From Bacillus sp. FJAT-18017 (GTDB lineage Bacteria > Bacillota > Bacilli > Bacillales > Cytobacillaceae), in NCBI RefSeq assembly GCF_001278805.1, contig NZ_CP012602.1, positions 3,693,501 to 3,757,500 of the forward strand: a DNA stretch of 64,000 nucleotides, given 5' to 3'. Of this stretch, positions 25,753 through 35,502 are shown in pieces (within the stretch, counting starts at the first letter, position 1; every line of letters starts with the position of its first letter). Position numbers and translations under genes: made by a program. The notes under the pieces are model-generated. The model made no database searches, was not told where the DNA came from, and was given only the letters and a program-made list of their open reading frames with translations.

Positions 25753-25767
25753 TATTATTCACTCCAT

Positions 25768-27348
25768 TCATACTTTATGAATTTTTGGCCACTCAAGTTC
25801 AATCCCGGCTTTTACTAATCTGTCCTGAAAATCCTTTAATCGTCGCCCGTTATTCCTCACCTCTCGCGGGCTGATACCGTGATCGATGCAGTAAGCAGCC
25901 AGGTGGCCTGCCGCCTCACCAATATTCCATTCAACCGGATGAAGACGGTAAGAACCATTCGATAAATGTGTCGTTCCAATGTTTTTACAGGCAGGCAGCA
26001 AATTTTGTACGCGAATTGGTATCAAACTCCCGAGTGGAATCTGGAATGGATGGGATGAAATATCAATATACGTATTCATACCTGTACTTGGATGAAGGTC
26101 TAAGCGATAACAGCCAATGCCAACACTATCCTCAAAAAACGTGGCACTGTCCTTACCCTCGATTTCCCCGCTTATATGCTGTTCTTTCACGGTAAATTCA
26201 GCTTTTATCCTGCGGGATTCGCGGATGTATGGATACATAGCTAATCCATCTTCAGTACCTAATACATCTTTTCTTAAGCGGATTCCCGGGTAGCCGTACC
26301 CTCCGTCAGGCCTCGGTGCTTCAGTTTGCAGCCAATACAGCAGCGATAAGCTTAACTGTTTAGCATTGAATAAATGCTTTTCCTTCTGATCTTCAGATAC
26401 ATCGATTACAGGCCCCAGCCAATAATCATTCTGCGGCCAATTGACTATCGTTATATCACTTTCAAAGGTCCCTGGTTCAAAATTTGTTTTATCGATTACT
26501 CTGCGGTAATTCCAGAGCGAAAAGCGTTCCGGCTCATAAAAAAAAGAATATTCTATTGGTTCCAATGTATAAGGGACTACACCCCACCAGCTTAATTGCT
26601 TCGCAGGCCAAAAGTCAGCCTGATACTCTTTCCAGAACTCGTATTGGACAGGTTTTTCAATTGTATGGTCTTCACCTTCGATATAATCAATAGCAAAGCA
26701 ATATGTAAACGCCTGCATATTGGAGGGCTCCGGATCACCTTTTGGCGCATGTGCCTCGCCGGTTTCCGCCTGTGATTCTGCACCAATTACATACTCAACA
26801 TTGGCAAGCGGCAATACATCACCCATTTCAGTAGCATCCAAAAAGTAGCTTCCCTTTAATAGAATTGACTGGCCCGTAATTGAGTGGCGGACGGTAACCG
26901 CAAGTACCTGGTCGTTTTCTGTTTCAGCATGAACAATTTTATACTCTGTTAACAAAGTGAGCTTCCCGCTATGCAGAAAAGGCGCCAGCATATCATAGAG
27001 AACACGTAATGCTACTCGAGGTTCATGGCTTATCGTACTGACGATCGCATTGCCAGGATTGAATTGATCACTGAACCGGTAGTTATTTTTCACAGGGAAA
27101 TGATTCAAATAGTAGTCTCTAACCTTCCTTCTAAAGGTCCGGTAGTTTCTTGTTGCACCAAAGCTTTCAATCCATGGATGTTCATCCGGCGGGACACCCT
27201 GGCTTGTAATTTGTCCGCCAATCCATTTCGTTTCCTCGGTTAAAATGACCGTTTTGCCAGATTGGAGCGCGGATAGTGCGGCTGAACTTCCGCCTAGCCC
27301 GCCGCCAACAATAACAAGATCTGCCTGTAATTCCTGAGAGACTGTCAA
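25768..27348 (-). CDS. FAD-dependent oxidoreductase (FAD_oxidored family)
   Basis: This protein of about 526 residues has a Rossmann FAD-binding start (DLVIVGGGLGGSSAALSALQSG) followed by WIGGQITSQGVPPDEHPWIE, typical of the PF12831-type family often found in polysaccharide-use loci. DATEMGDVLPLANVEYVIGAE and a late FAD-contact stretch are as expected. The TTG at 27348 is favoured because GAGGTG lies 8 nt before it; ATG 27363 would have no ribosome site. It heads a unit with two glycosidase-like genes and an esterase. It shares its family with the protein at 46346. It may oxidise a sugar or polyol, but the substrate is not known. Confidence 0.85.
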   Translation of the reverse strand: MTVSQELQADLVIVGGGLGGSSAALSALQSGKTVILTEETKWIGGQITSQGVPPDEHPWIESFGATRNYRTFRRKVRDYYLNHFPVKNNYRFSDQFNPGNAIVSTISHEPRVALRVLYDMLAPFLHSGKLTLLTEYKIVHAETENDQVLAVTVRHSITGQSILLKGSYFLDATEMGDVLPLANVEYVIGAESQAETGEAHAPKGDPEPSNMQAFTYCFAIDYIEGEDHTIEKPVQYEFWKEYQADFWPAKQLSWWGVVPYTLEPIEYSFFYEPERFSLWNYRRVIDKTNFEPGTFESDITIVNWPQNDYWLGPVIDVSEDQKEKHLFNAKQLSLSLLYWLQTEAPRPDGGYGYPGIRLRKDVLGTEDGLAMYPYIRESRRIKAEFTVKEQHISGEIEGKDSATFFEDSVGIGCYRLDLHPSTGMNTYIDISSHPFQIPLGSLIPIRVQNLLPACKNIGTTHLSNGSYRLHPVEWNIGEAAGHLAAYCIDHGISPREVRNNGRRLKDFQDRLVKAGIELEWPKIHKV

Positions 27349-27380
27349 TTGTATACACCTCATTCAGTGAAATTGATATT

Positions 27381-27550
27381 TTAGATTAATCTCTTAGTTT
27401 TGCATTACCATTAATCTAATAAAAATGGCTTTTAAGATTAATCCTTGGTTTCTACCTGGCAATTAATCTAATAAAATGGCTTTTTAGATTAATCCTTGAT
27501 TTCGACATGGCAATTAATCTAATAAAATGATTTTTTAGATTAACCTTCGA
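27381..27550. repeat. Tandem array 2 of about 52-bp ATTAATC units
   Basis: CTAAT recurs at 27416, 27468 and 27519 (period 52 and 51). Each unit has TTAGATTAATC, a linker such as CTTGATTTCGACATGGCA, and ATTAATCTAATAAAATGGC. Reverse-complemented, it has the same layout as array 1. It lies directly upstream of the FAD oxidoreductase gene. Confidence 0.85.
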
Positions 27551-27665
27551 TTCGGACAGCGTCATTTTTTCTATAATTGGGAAACGATTGCCCGTCATAT
27601 AGTTGAACGGACTGTTGCATTGTTTCTTGCCATTAACGCTGCCCACTACCCTATTAAATTATTTA

Positions 27666-27691
27666 AGGAATCAAGTATTTCCTTGATTCCT
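27666..27691 (-). terminator. Terminator of the NagA-to-Gfo unit
   Basis: AGGAATCAAG and CTTGATTCCT pair around 6 nt, directly after the Gfo/Idh stop, with TTAAATAATTT on the minus strand after it. It probably separates the 27.7-37.6 kb genes from the FAD-oxidoreductase unit. Confidence 0.85.
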
Positions 27692-27697
27692 CAGTTT

Positions 27698-28672
27698 TCA
27701 GCGCAGTTTTACAGGCTTGTTTTTGTCAAAAGATTCGTAGGCAGCCATTGCAACTTCTACAGCCTTCAAACCTGAATGCCCTGTTGCAAGCGGCGGCTTT
27801 CCTTCTTTAACACTCCTAACAAAATTCTCAATGAGTCCCTCATCCATATCATCGCCCCAGCCAAGCCATTGAACTCCTTCAGTATTGGAATACAAATCGA
27901 GCTTTTGGGAAAACGCATCAACCTTTGCGTTTCCCTTCGATCCGATTATTTCTAAGGTCACATCGCCCCATATAGGGTAGCTACTATTCCGTGACCAGCT
28001 GCAATCCAGGGTAGCGAACATCCCATTTGAGAATTCCATCGTAATTATCCCGCAATCATCAATTGGATGATCAATATACATATTGCCTATTTCCGCATAG
28101 ACTTCTTCAACTTCCGCACCTGTGAACCATCTCATAATATCGACAACGTGAACTGTATGGTCAAGAACGGCTCCGCCACCTGATTTTTCTTTATCGATGA
28201 ACCAGCCGCCGGGATTGGTTCCGCGATTCGTTCCTTTAATTGCCAGAATTTCCCCGAGTAATCCCTGTTCAATCATCTTTTTAGCTTCACGGATTGGTGT
28301 ATTAAATCGAACGGGGAAGGCAGTTCCTAATAACACCTGATTTGCTTCACAAATGCGGATCATTTCTTCACTATCTTTTACATTCGTAGCTAGGGGTTTT
28401 TCGCATAGTACATGCTTTCCAGCCCTGGCTGCCGCAAGCACATGCTGGTGATGAAGGCTATTTTCGGATGTCACGATTACGGCATCAATGTCAGTCTCCA
28501 GCAACTCCTGATAGCTTTTAAAATAGGTTGTGTTAAACAAGTCGGAATACTTACGTCCTCTTTCTACATTTTCATCGGCGATGCCTGCAAACGTCACATT
28601 CTCCATACTATTTAGAACGGAAGCATAACTATGGGCATGCATATGGGCGAAACTGATAATTCCAATTTTCAT
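27698..28672 (-). CDS. Gfo/Idh/MocA-family oxidoreductase
   Basis: This 324-residue NAD(P)-dependent dehydrogenase of sugars or their derivatives has a Rossmann start MKIGIISFAHMHAHSYASVLN and the EKPLA motif (CEKPLATNV). A GGGAVLDHTVHVVDIMRWF segment gives the usual Asp/His of the active site. Its ATG overlaps the stop of the preceding Gfo/Idh gene by one base (TAATG), so the two are translationally coupled. Such pairs often carry out oxidation and reduction steps on the same sugar. Specificity is unknown. Confidence 0.92.
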   Translation of the reverse strand: MKIGIISFAHMHAHSYASVLNSMENVTFAGIADENVERGRKYSDLFNTTYFKSYQELLETDIDAVIVTSENSLHHQHVLAAARAGKHVLCEKPLATNVKDSEEMIRICEANQVLLGTAFPVRFNTPIREAKKMIEQGLLGEILAIKGTNRGTNPGGWFIDKEKSGGGAVLDHTVHVVDIMRWFTGAEVEEVYAEIGNMYIDHPIDDCGIITMEFSNGMFATLDCSWSRNSSYPIWGDVTLEIIGSKGNAKVDAFSQKLDLYSNTEGVQWLGWGDDMDEGLIENFVRSVKEGKPPLATGHSGLKAVEVAMAAYESFDKNKPVKLR

Positions 28673-29679
28673 TACAGTGCTCCCCCTTTCGAATCCAGGG
28701 TTACAGGCAATCCTGTTTTTAAGGATTGAAGAGCAGCTGCAGATATTTCCATTGCTTTATAAGCATCTTCAGCGGATACAATTGGTGTTTCATTTGTCTT
28801 CAAACATTTCAGGAAATGTTCAAGTTCTACATGATAAGGTGATTTTTTCAATGGGCTTTGAGGAACTGCTACCCCAGCCTGTTCCTCATGTGATTGCCTG
28901 ATAGAAAGCAAAACTGGCTCTTCTTTTAAACTATCGTATTCGAGAATTCCAGTTTTACCGGCAAATTCAAATTGTGAAGAGAAAGTTTGATGTGCCCATG
29001 ATCCTTCCACATGGGCAATGACTCCAGATTCAAAGGCAAGTGTGACCAAAGCGTAATCAAGGTGTTCAATATTCCGTTTGGCCAGCCCTTTTGCAAATAC
29101 CCTTTCAACCTCGCCAAAGGTCCAGCGAAGAAAATCAAAATCATGGATAATCAAATCGAGGATTACGCCACCGCTTTTCGTTTGGTCAGCATACCAATCG
29201 CTCCAGCCAGCAGGGAAATTTCCTCCTCTTCTTGTACGGGCGACACCAACCTCACCTATTGCCCCATTCGCTACGAGTTCTCGGACTTTTGCATATTGAG
29301 GGAAAAAACGGACAACATGGCCAACAAATAATTTCACATGTTTCTCTTCACAATAATCAATCATTTCTCTTGCGTCCTCGAGCGTATAGGCCAGAGGCTT
29401 TTCACAGATGACATCAATTCCATAATCCGCTGCCTTCATCACATATTCCTTATGCAAGAAAGTAGGAACACAAATATCAATCACATCAATATGATCCAAA
29501 TTTTTCACAGCATCATCAAATGTTTCGAATATCTTCGTATCATGGTCACCAATAATCTGGGCAGCCTGCTCTTTCCGCAATTCAACAATCCCTGCTACCT
29601 CAACATGATCCATCGCGTAATAAGAAACGGCATGCTCCATCCCCATCGTTCCTGCGCCAATTAATAAAACCCTTTGCAT
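28672..29679 (-). CDS. Gfo/Idh/MocA-family oxidoreductase
   Basis: This 335-residue protein has a Rossmann start VLLIGAGTMGMEHAVSYY, the ICEKPLAYTLEDA motif, and GGVILDLIIHDFDFLRW with the catalytic Asp/His. The overall pattern is close to inositol 2-dehydrogenase-like members. It follows the GH1 gene by about 40 bp and overlaps the next Gfo/Idh gene. It is likely to act on the monosaccharide released by the glycosidases. Confidence 0.92.
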   Translation of the reverse strand: MQRVLLIGAGTMGMEHAVSYYAMDHVEVAGIVELRKEQAAQIIGDHDTKIFETFDDAVKNLDHIDVIDICVPTFLHKEYVMKAADYGIDVICEKPLAYTLEDAREMIDYCEEKHVKLFVGHVVRFFPQYAKVRELVANGAIGEVGVARTRRGGNFPAGWSDWYADQTKSGGVILDLIIHDFDFLRWTFGEVERVFAKGLAKRNIEHLDYALVTLAFESGVIAHVEGSWAHQTFSSQFEFAGKTGILEYDSLKEEPVLLSIRQSHEEQAGVAVPQSPLKKSPYHVELEHFLKCLKTNETPIVSAEDAYKAMEISAAALQSLKTGLPVTLDSKGGAL

Positions 29680-29721
29680 ATCATCAATCCCTCTATTGGA
29701 TTTCCGGCTAATAGCTTCCGA

Positions 29722-31065
29722 TTAAATTTCCATCCACCCATTGGCAATGACGTTTTTATACCAGGAGAAGCTATTCTTCCGTTTTCGTTCGCGTGTATTG
29801 AAGTCCACATAGACAAGGCCAAATCGTTTTCCATAGCCCTCGGCCCATTCAAAATTGTCCATTAATGACCATGCCAGATATCCGATAATTGGGATACCCG
29901 ATTCAATCGCTCTGCTCACAGCAGTTAAGTGCTGTTGATAATAATGAATTCGATCCTGATCTTCCACTTCTCCATTAACCAGTTCATCAATGCAGCACGC
30001 TCCATTTTCCGTGATGAAAAGAGGAATAGTGCCATATCGATCCGTAAGATAATGAAACACTTTATTTAGGCCGTCCGCATAAATTGGCCAGCCTATATGA
30101 GTATGTTGATAATCGATTTCAATATTTTCTATATCCAATAAACCGGAATTCTCTTTGTAGCGCGCGATATTGCCTGAATAATAGTTTACGCCTATAAAAT
30201 CAATCGGCTGATGAATAACTTCCATGTCTCCATCGGCAATACGAAGTTCTGCACCTTTTTTCTTAAACCATTCAACCATATAGTCAGGGTAATGTCCCTT
30301 TAAGATGGGATCGAGAAACCAGTCGATATTTATCCCAATCTCCCGCCTGCACGCTTCCCTGTCTTCCGGTCTATTACTATATGGTTCTCTCCAGGTTGTA
30401 TTCGTTGCAGTTCCAATTTTCCCTTCGATCCCCATTTCTCTAAATATCTGGACTGCCCTGCCATGTGCCAAAACTAGATGGTGGGAAACATCAACCGCTA
30501 ATTGCAAGTCTTGAAACCCTGGAGCATGGACCCCATGATAATTGGATAAAAAGGCGGCACAGAAAGGTTCATTAATCGGTTGCCAAAACTTCACTTTCCC
30601 ATTAAACTCCTTAAAAACTGTTTCCGCATATTGACTGAACGCCTCGACAGTATCCCGATTTGCCCAACCGCCAAGACCCTGCAAGGCTTGGGGAAGATCC
30701 CAGTGATAAAGGGTCAGCATCGGCTCAATCCCTTTTTCCAACAATTTGTTGATTAGGTTATGGTAGTAGTTCAATCCTTTAGGATTGAGGTCTCCCTTTC
30801 CATTTGGATAAATCCGCGGCCAGGAAACAGAAAATCGGTACACCCTCGCACCCAAATCGGCTAATAATTCGATATCCTCTTCATACCGATGATAACTGTC
30901 ACACGCTATATCACCATTATCGCCATTTTTCACCTTTCCCGGAGTATGGGAAAAGGTATCCCATATCGATAAGCCTCTTCCATCCTCAAATGCCGCCCCC
31001 TCAATCTGATATGCAGCAGTTGCAGTTCCCCACTTAAAATCCTTTGGGAACGTAATTGTTGGCAT
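29722..31065 (-). CDS. GH1 beta-glycosidase
   Basis: This 447-residue protein of classic GH1 length starts FPKDFKWGTATAAYQIEGA. The acid/base is in QPINEPF (Glu166) and the nucleophile in FITENGA (Glu353). No signal peptide, so it cleaves an imported beta-linked disaccharide or glycoside in the cytoplasm. There is no phospho-sugar signature obvious enough to call 6-phospho-beta-glucosidase, and the neighbouring importer is an ABC system. It is followed by two Gfo/Idh genes and preceded by GH20. Confidence 0.95.
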   Translation of the reverse strand: MPTITFPKDFKWGTATAAYQIEGAAFEDGRGLSIWDTFSHTPGKVKNGDNGDIACDSYHRYEEDIELLADLGARVYRFSVSWPRIYPNGKGDLNPKGLNYYHNLINKLLEKGIEPMLTLYHWDLPQALQGLGGWANRDTVEAFSQYAETVFKEFNGKVKFWQPINEPFCAAFLSNYHGVHAPGFQDLQLAVDVSHHLVLAHGRAVQIFREMGIEGKIGTATNTTWREPYSNRPEDREACRREIGINIDWFLDPILKGHYPDYMVEWFKKKGAELRIADGDMEVIHQPIDFIGVNYYSGNIARYKENSGLLDIENIEIDYQHTHIGWPIYADGLNKVFHYLTDRYGTIPLFITENGACCIDELVNGEVEDQDRIHYYQQHLTAVSRAIESGIPIIGYLAWSLMDNFEWAEGYGKRFGLVYVDFNTRERKRKNSFSWYKNVIANGWMEI

Positions 31066-31116
31066 AGTTTACTCCTCCTAAAGCAGGGTTGATTCCCCTA
31101 ATCAAAACTCACCGAT

Positions 31117-32997
31117 TTAAATGATATTTCCCGCCGTGGCAATTCGGTGATAGAAATGATTGCCTAATGACCCTTCCGGAACACCCAACGGGCCATCATG
31201 AACCAATCTCTTTTCATCCAACTCTTCTATCCTGGCAATTTTATCTTTAAGCCATAGTTGGATTCGGTATTGCGCCGTTTCCATACGAGCTATCAGTCCG
31301 CCGTAGCGAAGTTCAATGACTTCCCAGCCAAATGGCTTATATAAAGAAAACCAAACATCCCGATGCTTGTGATGAAGAATTTTCACCTGTGAAGTCAGCT
31401 CTTTAACCTCTGCTAAAAGTGACTCCATGGTTTCTTTGTCCTTCTCGTCATAGGCAGCCTTTAATTGAATGCCGATTTCCGCTTTTACACTTAACACCAT
31501 TGCCAATTGCCCATAGAACTCAAATAAAAGTGATGCATGTGGGTTTCTTTCCTCGGCAGCCTGTAACTTAGGGACAATGCTCCGATAATGCTCATTCATC
31601 CCAAGACCCCGAATATTTTCATCAAATAGTCCGATCAAGACGTCCTGCCACAACAAAAACTTAGAGGCATTCGATGACTTTAAATTATTTTCCATAACAC
31701 CAGGCGTTTCATCCAATTGGTTTAGCACAAGGAAATCGTCCAAGTGGTTGCCGGTACAAAAGTGAAAACGACTTTCTAAATAATCCTTGGTAACTGTTTC
31801 GTGATAAGTATGCTCTGCAAATAGCTGCATCACTGGTTCGGCGGTTATTAGTGGTGTTTCTGCTCCGTTGTCACCCCATAATGTTGTAAAGACTTCTTGA
31901 AGCCCCTCTTTTTTACAAGCTTTTAATGCAGCTTCTGTTGTTGCAAAGGCTCTTCCATAATTCGGTGATATGCCATTCCACGTCCATGCTCCGCCTGCAA
32001 AAACAGTATCTGTTCCTAACTCTTTATGCTTCTGGATATATCCGCGATAAAAATCTTCATTCTCATGGTAATAGTCCCAATAAACAAGCTGAACATTTTC
32101 GGGAATAGACTCAATTGCTTCCTTTGGAATATGGACATCCTCATCGTAGTATTCACCAAATTTGGAGCCTAAGCGAAAATACATATCACTCCAGATCATT
32201 GGTTTTAGCCCATGACGCTCAGTGATCTGAACCACTTGATTTAGATGTTTATTCATAATTTCGAATCGGTTTTCGTATCCATTCAAATCCAAATATCGGC
32301 CAAGCCCTAGTTGAAATGCCTCGTCCATGCCTATATGTATACGGCTTGTTCTAAATGGTTTTGAAGCGGCCCTAATCAAGCTTTCAATTAATTCATAGGT
32401 CTTTTGTTCACCAACCAATAAAATATCGGGCGTATCTCTTATTTCCGCGGCATAGCCCCATTTTAAAGCCATTGCTAAATGACCAAGAGTTTGGATGCAT
32501 GGAATCATTTCAATTCCTAACGTATCCGCATAGTCATCACAAATTTTCAGTTCACTTTCTGTATATCTTCCACGCATATAACCAAAGTAAGGATAGTCCT
32601 CAACTTCATATGTATCTTCTGTATAAAGCATGACCACATTTAATCCCATAACCGCCATCTTATTGAGAAGTACTTTAATTTCATCTACCTTTAAAACTGC
32701 ATTCCTCGAGGCATCGAGCATAACACCGCTAGTTTGAAATTGCGGTTGTTCTGTATGTTCAAATTCGCCGGTCTTGTTATAGTGTTCCAGCCATAACCCA
32801 ATCGCGCGGAAAAAGTGAATTTTTTCCTGGAAATAGATTTCTCCCTTTCCGTTTTTATTGCTTACCTGAATAGGGCCGACCCTTTGTGTGACATTAATCG
32901 GGTAACCATCAGAATGTAAATGGAGGTTCAATTGATCCGATAGCAGCTCTAATCCTGATAAAATTGAATTTGTATCTCCGGTGATATTGATTTGCAT
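31117..32997 (-). CDS. GH20 beta-N-acetylhexosaminidase
   Basis: This 626-residue protein has an N-terminal alpha/beta domain (about 1-85) and a TIM barrel. The catalytic Asp-Glu pair is in HIGMDEAF (D225, E226), as required for substrate-assisted GH20 catalysis. CIQTLGHLAMALKW and the preceding YTEDTYEVEDYPYFG are typical of cytoplasmic GH20 enzymes of Firmicutes. No signal peptide. Together with NagA it points to a GlcNAc- or GalNAc-containing substrate. Confidence 0.92.
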   Translation of the reverse strand: MQINITGDTNSILSGLELLSDQLNLHLHSDGYPINVTQRVGPIQVSNKNGKGEIYFQEKIHFFRAIGLWLEHYNKTGEFEHTEQPQFQTSGVMLDASRNAVLKVDEIKVLLNKMAVMGLNVVMLYTEDTYEVEDYPYFGYMRGRYTESELKICDDYADTLGIEMIPCIQTLGHLAMALKWGYAAEIRDTPDILLVGEQKTYELIESLIRAASKPFRTSRIHIGMDEAFQLGLGRYLDLNGYENRFEIMNKHLNQVVQITERHGLKPMIWSDMYFRLGSKFGEYYDEDVHIPKEAIESIPENVQLVYWDYYHENEDFYRGYIQKHKELGTDTVFAGGAWTWNGISPNYGRAFATTEAALKACKKEGLQEVFTTLWGDNGAETPLITAEPVMQLFAEHTYHETVTKDYLESRFHFCTGNHLDDFLVLNQLDETPGVMENNLKSSNASKFLLWQDVLIGLFDENIRGLGMNEHYRSIVPKLQAAEERNPHASLLFEFYGQLAMVLSVKAEIGIQLKAAYDEKDKETMESLLAEVKELTSQVKILHHKHRDVWFSLYKPFGWEVIELRYGGLIARMETAQYRIQLWLKDKIARIEELDEKRLVHDGPLGVPEGSLGNHFYHRIATAGNII

Positions 32998-33064
32998 ACT
33001 AGATACCTCGTTTCAGTTTTTAATAGAACGGATTCATTTATGCCCATACTTAGTTAAACACGCT

Positions 33065-33192
33065 GTTGATTTCCGCTGCAGGCGCTTCGCTTTCCACGGG
33101 CGGCCTGGGAGCCTCCTCGGCGCGAGCGCCTGTGGGGTCTCCCACTGACCTTTTCTCCCGTAGGAGTCTTCGCGCCTTCCGCTACAATCAAC
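33065..33192. repeat. 128-bp GC-rich element with inverted ends
   Basis: It starts GTTGATTTCCGCTGCAGGCGC and ends in the near-complement GCGCCTTCCGCTACAATCAAC. It has GC-rich internal palindromes (GGGAGCCTCCTCGGCGC, then GTGGGGTCTCCCAC). Elements of this look are common, non-coding dispersed repeats in Bacillaceae. It lies between nagA and the GH20 gene. The 62-residue ORF on the minus strand is an accident of composition. Confidence 0.8.
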
Positions 33193-33267
33193 TCTGTTAA
33201 AAACAACTTTTTCCTTTAACAAAGTATACTTTTAATTAATATCCCAGCTGTCCGCATTTTCGTATTT

Positions 33268-34440
33268 TTAAAAAGCACCTTGAATGAATGGGGTAACAAA
33301 TTCTCCTGACAAAATGGTGTTTTCTACTTCTAAATCTTTGGATAAAAGTACAAGGTCCGCATCATATCCATCAGCAATGCGGCCTTTTTTATTACTGACA
33401 CCACAAACTTCAGCTGGATTGAAGGTCGCCATATGAACTGCATCTTCCAGTGATATACCGCATTTTTGGACAGTATATTGAACTGCCTTATTTAAAGTCA
33501 GTGAACTGCCGGCAAGACTTCCATTCTCCAACTCTACTTTTCCGCCTTTTTTATATACCGTTTTCCCGCCAATATGATGGCAGCCATCGGGGAGCAGATT
33601 AGTCCCGGTACAGTCGGATACCAGGGTGATTTTATCGGCACCCTTCAATTTGTACAGTAATTCAATCATTCTTTGATGAACATGAAACCCATCAGCAATC
33701 AGCTCACAATGTAAATCATCTAAATAAAGTGCTGCGAAGGCTGCTCTTAAATCCCTGTGAGATAACCCGGCCATGGCATTAAAACAATGGGTCACCCTCG
33801 ATAGGCCATACTGGATTGACTCTTGTATCTCCTCATATGAAGCATCCGTATGCCCTGCTGAAACTGACACTTTTTGCTCATGCATCATCTGAATAACTTT
33901 ATTACTGTTTGGAAGCTCAGGTGCCAAAGTTATGACTCGCATCAACTCTCCAGCGTAACCGAGTATTGATTCTACATCCTTGATAACCGGAGCCTTAATA
34001 TGTTCCGCCTTTTGGGCGCCTTTGAATTTCTGGTTAATCCAGGGCCCTTCCAAATGAACCCCTAAAAGCTGAGCCCCGTCCCGTTTTTCTTCAGCAACCT
34101 GTTTACTCAATAAAAGGAAGGTTTTTATATCATCTAGGGAGGCTGCTCTTGATGTTGACAAAAAACTTGTCACCCCAAAGAATGGAAGCCCATCCTGAAT
34201 CCGATAAAAACTTTCCTTTGTGCCATCCATAAAATCGCAGCCGTTAAGGCCGTGTATATGTGTATCAATAAAACCCGGACAAATCCACCCTGCCACCTGA
34301 TAACAGGGCAAATCATCCCTTACATTTTCAAATTTCCCTGCATAAATGATTCTTCCGGCTTTAATTTCTATGAGCATGTTTTCAACAATTTTTTTGTCGG
34401 TAACTACATTTCCATTTAGGTAAAAATGATCTCGGCTCAT
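33268..34440 (-). CDS. nagA: N-acetylglucosamine-6-phosphate deacetylase
   Basis: This protein of about 390 residues deacetylates GlcNAc-6-P to GlcN-6-P. It shows PGFIDTHIHG, GVHLEGPW (metal-binding Glu), SAGHTDASYEEI, THCFNAM and the catalytic Asp in VSDCTGTNL. The ATG at 34440 is preferred over a TTG at 34461, though neither has a strong ribosome site. No nagB or kinase gene is nearby. It lies in one direction with the MDR, DHDPS and SDR genes and upstream of GH20. Confidence 0.93.
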   Translation of the reverse strand: MSRDHFYLNGNVVTDKKIVENMLIEIKAGRIIYAGKFENVRDDLPCYQVAGWICPGFIDTHIHGLNGCDFMDGTKESFYRIQDGLPFFGVTSFLSTSRAASLDDIKTFLLLSKQVAEEKRDGAQLLGVHLEGPWINQKFKGAQKAEHIKAPVIKDVESILGYAGELMRVITLAPELPNSNKVIQMMHEQKVSVSAGHTDASYEEIQESIQYGLSRVTHCFNAMAGLSHRDLRAAFAALYLDDLHCELIADGFHVHQRMIELLYKLKGADKITLVSDCTGTNLLPDGCHHIGGKTVYKKGGKVELENGSLAGSSLTLNKAVQYTVQKCGISLEDAVHMATFNPAEVCGVSNKKGRIADGYDADLVLLSKDLEVENTILSGEFVTPFIQGAF

Positions 34441-34479
34441 AGCGACTTCAAAACCCTTCAAAGTTTAATGCTGATTAGA

Positions 34480-35484
34480 TTATTTATAGTGAATCAGTTT
34501 TGTAAGAGTTGTAGATTCCTTTTCTAATAATTTTTCAAACTCTTGCGGGGCATCTTCAAATTCCACGGTTTCTGTTATAAAGGGACTAACATCAATTCTT
34601 TTTTCAGCAATCAGCCGGATATATTCCGCGACATTCCTGCCTTCGGTCCAGCGTACAAATTCATAGGGATAATCAATCGCTTCTTTTTCATAAACACTGT
34701 CATATCGTCCTGGTCCGCCTGCCCGCGAGATACGTAATTCTGCTTCCTTAGCAAACATTAAATCTCTTGGGAAATCCGGTTCAATATCTCCAACTATAAC
34801 CGCCTTTCCTTTGGTGCGGATCCACTTCAAGCAATGTTGAGTAAGTGGGGAGCGTTTCCCGCCTGTGCATAAAAGAACAGCATCAGCGCCATGGGAGTTC
34901 GTTTCGTTACGAATAGCTTCCTCCATTTCTTCAACTGATGAAAAAGACTTGAAGTTTTCTTCCTTCAACATGTCAACTCTGCTTTTACTCAGATCATAGG
35001 CGATAACATTATAAGCGGCAGTATTTGCGATTTTCGCAATTAATTGTCCTAACACTCCTAATCCTACGATTACCACCGTTTCCCCAAATTGCAGGTTTGC
35101 AATACGGAGCGCATGAATGGCTATCGCACCAAGCCCTCCAAGAGCCGCTTCCTTTGGATCGACTGATTCGGGAATCTTGGCATACAACGTTTTTGGAACA
35201 AGCAAATATTCGTCGTGATGGACATATGGGGCACCATAACAAGCTACCAAATCACCTGTTTTCACATCAGTGATCTCACTTCCGCATTCTACTACTTCCC
35301 CCATCGCACTATATCCCAAATGAACTTGCTTATTTTCACTGTTAGCAAGGATGGTCAGCTCGGTTCCTGGTGAGATAACTGAATACTTTGTTTTGACTAA
35401 TACATAGGATGGTTTTCCATCTAAAGATGGAATTTCATCGTTAATGATTTCGACCTTCTTGTTATGTGCCACAATTCTTCTCAT
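34480..35484 (-). CDS. Zinc-type medium-chain dehydrogenase (MDR)
   Basis: This 334-residue protein has a GroES-like domain (VISPGTELTILAN, HLGYSAMGEVVECG) and a Rossmann domain with VIVGLGVLGQLIAKIA. The usual catalytic-zinc Cys of alcohol dehydrogenases is not evident in the start region, which is seen in several sugar-related MDR subfamilies. It lies between nagA and a DHDPS-family gene, so it probably acts on a sugar-derived alcohol or ketone. Confidence 0.85.
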   Translation of the reverse strand: MRRIVAHNKKVEIINDEIPSLDGKPSYVLVKTKYSVISPGTELTILANSENKQVHLGYSAMGEVVECGSEITDVKTGDLVACYGAPYVHHDEYLLVPKTLYAKIPESVDPKEAALGGLGAIAIHALRIANLQFGETVVIVGLGVLGQLIAKIANTAAYNVIAYDLSKSRVDMLKEENFKSFSSVEEMEEAIRNETNSHGADAVLLCTGGKRSPLTQHCLKWIRTKGKAVIVGDIEPDFPRDLMFAKEAELRISRAGGPGRYDSVYEKEAIDYPYEFVRWTEGRNVAEYIRLIAEKRIDVSPFITETVEFEDAPQEFEKLLEKESTTLTKLIHYK

Positions 35485-35502
35485 CGATAATCCTTCTTTC
35501 TA

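Noticed and set aside
33034-33222. 62-residue minus-strand ORF
   Set aside because: It lies inside a GC-rich dispersed repeat with inverted ends, has no ribosome site, and its protein is Arg/Lys-rich without any domain pattern.
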